This document shows, one piece after another, positions 7,058 to 7,986 of a DNA stretch of 7,986 nucleotides (position 1 is its first letter; each line of letters begins with the position of its first letter). Under the pieces are notes generated by a model that saw only the letters and a program-made list of their open reading frames with translations, had not been told where the DNA came from and made no database searches. The position numbers and the translations under genes were made by a program. This DNA comes from Actinomycetes bacterium (GTDB taxonomy: Bacteria; Actinomycetota; Acidimicrobiia; Acidimicrobiales; RAAP-2), in NCBI GenBank assembly GCA_021807965.1, contig JAKBCI010000072.1, positions 1 to 7,986 on the forward strand. Reading direction: 5' to 3'.

Positions 7058-7237
7058 GTGGGACCGAGCACTCCGCGCCACGAATGGAAGGTGGCGGCGA
7101 TCTCTAACGGCCGTCTAATGTCACGCAAAAGTCTGACTGGTACGTCTCGACATCGGGGAACGAGACCGGGAACTGAAATCCAAACGTCCGCTGGTTACGC
7201 GAGCGATGCCGTGAGCGACGATCGTGATGAAGGATGA
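7058..7237 (+). CDS. Small protein overlapping the PIN toxin, candidate antitoxin
   Basis: A 59-residue frame begins with GTG at 7058 behind a strong GGAGGAG site and ends in a TGA that overlaps the toxin ATG by four bases (ATGA). This position, size and overlap are those of a VapB-type antitoxin, and translational coupling is expected. The sequence is basic, and I do not recognise an AbrB, Phd or ribbon-helix-helix fold. The C-terminus (SDAVSDDRDE) faintly resembles the acidic ends of Phd-type antitoxins (SEALAELR.DE-like), which would contact the toxin. The frame continues upstream to TTG at 6998 (79 residues), and an internal ATG lies at 7118. It may be a divergent antitoxin, a decayed one, or chance. 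The call rests on context rather than homology. Confidence 0.4.
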   Translation: MGPSTPRHEWKVAAISNGRLMSRKSLTGTSRHRGTRPGTEIQTSAGYASDAVSDDRDEG

Positions 7238-7686
7238 TCATCTTTGCGGATACCAGCGCCGTTGGGAGTGCCCACCTAGGAGATGAGGCCGACGGGCGTT
7301 GGATCAGCGATGTCATCTTTGATGGACCTGATCCGGTGGTCATCAGTGTGTTGGCAGACGTTGAGTTCGCAAGTTTACTGGAGCGAGTGAAGTCCGAGGG
7401 TCGCATAGGCGAACGTGAAATGGCGGCGTGCCTCGTGATGTATAGAGAACACACTGCCGATGATGGCCCAATCGGAGTCGTCTCTATTACGCCCGATTCG
7501 TTCAGCAGGACCCAACAGTTCGTTCTTCAGGTCTCCATTCGCACGCTCGATGCTCAGCACCTCGCCTCGGCGCAACTCTTAGCTGACTCACATGATGACA
7601 ACGTAGTAATTCTGACCCTTGATCACCGGCAAGCTGTCGCCGCCCAGGCATTGGGTTTGTCTTTGTACGCTAGGCCCGTAAGGTAG
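7234..7686 (+). CDS. vapC: PIN-domain ribonuclease toxin, VapC family
   Basis: This 150-residue protein has the size and layout of VapC toxins, Mg2+-dependent RNases that cleave tRNA or rRNA unless bound by a VapB antitoxin. The acidic PIN residues are all visible: Asp6 in IIFADTSAV, Glu44 in LADVEFASLLER, Asp106 in IRTLDAQHLASAQLL and Asp130 in VILTLDHRQAVAAQALG. The active site therefore appears intact. The start is ATG at 7234; an in-frame TGA lies two codons upstream, so no longer start exists. GAAGG abuts the ATG with no usable spacing, which fits translation by coupling to the small upstream frame that overlaps it by four bases (ATGA). The PIN fold and VapC call are strong. The RNA target is unknown, and the antitoxin is only tentatively identified. 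Confidence 0.88.
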   Translation: MIIFADTSAVGSAHLGDEADGRWISDVIFDGPDPVVISVLADVEFASLLERVKSEGRIGEREMAACLVMYREHTADDGPIGVVSITPDSFSRTQQFVLQVSIRTLDAQHLASAQLLADSHDDNVVILTLDHRQAVAAQALGLSLYARPVR

Positions 7687-7892
7687 CCATCCTCGAAGGT
7701 TCGCGCGATAAAATTTTGTGGACCTTGGGAGACGCAATAAGAGCTGGCCACACGACTCTTTGTGATTTCCGCCAGGCGACTTTGAATCTCTGTGGGGCGA
7801 TTGGTTCGACGGCATTGGTGTGTTCGACGAGAGTATTTGGTGCCTAATCTCGAGCTCCACAAGCTGGGCCTACGAGGACCACGTACCGAGAG

Positions 7893-7920
7893 TTGCCTGT
7901 TGATACCACAGTGGTATCAT
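7893..7920 (+). promoter_or_regulatory. Promoter of the right-edge antitoxin gene, probably leaderless
   Basis: TTGCCT (7893-7898) and TATCAT (7915-7920) are 16 bp apart. Six bases separate the -10 hexamer from the ATG at 7927, placing transcription start at the start codon. No Shine-Dalgarno sequence precedes the ATG, which fits leaderless translation. The spacer and -10 are covered by a palindrome. Confidence 0.5.
7901..7919. promoter_or_regulatory. 19-bp perfect palindromic operator
   Basis: TGATACCAC and GTGGTATCA are perfect inverted 9-bp arms around a single A. The site lies between the -35 and -10 hexamers and overlaps the -10. Antitoxins of toxin-antitoxin loci normally repress their own promoter through such palindromes. 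The half-site TGGTATCA is close to the TGCTATCA half-site that I recall for the ribbon-helix-helix antitoxin FitA. Autoregulation by the adjacent gene product is inferred. Confidence 0.65.
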
Positions 7921-7926
7921 TGTTGT

Positions 7927-7986
7927 ATGGCATTCACCCTTAGAACCGACGCCACTCTCGAGGAGGCGCTCGCCTCCCTCTCCGAA
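7927..7986 (+). CDS. Antitoxin-like ribbon-helix-helix protein, N-terminus (3' partial)
   Basis: Only the first 20 codons are in the window. The protein begins MAFTLRTDATLEEAL, a pattern like the N-terminal beta-strand and first helix of ribbon-helix-helix (Arc/CopG) antitoxins: a short strand with alternating hydrophobic and basic residues (FTLR), then D..L...L. Such proteins bind DNA as dimers through the strand and are often paired with a PIN toxin encoded just downstream. The ATG at 7927 lies seven bases after a good -10 and directly behind a palindromic operator, so the mRNA is probably leaderless and autorepressed. The partner lies outside the window. The short visible length limits certainty. 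Confidence 0.6.
   Translation, partial: MAFTLRTDATLEEALASLSE

Noticed and set aside
7044..7118. 24-codon frame from ATG 7044 as an alternative leader peptide
   Set aside because: It ends in a stop before the toxin and has no ribosome binding site of its own. Its start overlaps the GGAGGAG that better serves GTG 7058.
7233..7242. GATGATCATC palindrome over the toxin start codon
   Set aside because: It is perfect but only 10 bp, and it is explained by the codons for Met-Ile-Ile. It is not clearly an operator.
7696..7726. Possible terminator after the PIN toxin gene
   Set aside because: The 7-bp stem (AAGGTTC with GGACCTT) needs a G-U pair and an 18-base loop, and the AT-rich run lies in the loop rather than after the stem.
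7588..7862. Minus-strand frames of 79-90 codons downstream of the toxin gene
   Set aside because: They overlap the toxin gene and each other, lack ribosome binding sites and have no recognisable motif.

Overview
The window looks like chromosomal DNA from a GC-rich actinobacterium, possibly an Acidimicrobiia-like lineage. The evidence is high-GC codon use, GTG starts, 5' ends that look leaderless, a membrane protein of a type I associate with Actinobacteria, a MarR/ClC gene pair and VapBC-type toxin-antitoxin genes. The lineage is an inference; no rRNA or marker gene is present. No tRNA, rRNA, CRISPR array or insertion sequence was recognised.

Layout. (1) Positions 1-1052 hold the C-terminal membrane part of a larger protein that enters from the left edge. 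(2) Positions 1053-1967 are about 915 bases with no convincing gene. (3) Positions 1968-4528 hold a compact two-gene operon: a MarR-type repressor, then a ClC chloride channel/transporter whose start overlaps the repressor's stop. The ClC protein carries two CBS domains and an RCK_C (TrkA_C) domain at its C-terminus. (4) Positions 4529-4774 are a convergent intergenic region rich in inverted repeats, the best being an 11-bp stem just beyond the stop of the opposing gene. (5) Positions 4775-6010 (minus) encode a MgtC-like/DUF4010 membrane protein. (6) Positions 6128-6814 (plus), divergent from it, encode a membrane-anchored extracytoplasmic protein with a Gmad2-type immunoglobulin-like domain. 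(7) From about 6998 to the right edge the window enters a toxin-antitoxin stretch: a PIN-domain VapC-type toxin (7234-7686) preceded by a small overlapping ORF with a strong ribosome binding site (7058-7237), and at the right edge the first 20 codons of a ribbon-helix-helix-like antitoxin (7927-) whose promoter is covered by a perfect 19-bp palindrome (7901-7919).

How the parts work together. MarR is probably an autorepressor controlling both itself and the anion channel, so chloride or another anion flux would respond to a MarR ligand, while nucleotide or ion ligands could gate the channel through its CBS and RCK_C domains. The DUF4010 and Gmad2 genes share an intergenic region but have no evident functional link. 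The right end appears to be two adjacent TA loci. No wholly new system is evident. The most distinctive points are the unrecognised antitoxin partner of the PIN toxin, the palindromic operator on a leaderless promoter, and the ClC protein, which lacks the proton-pathway glutamate of exchangers and carries an RCK_C tail.
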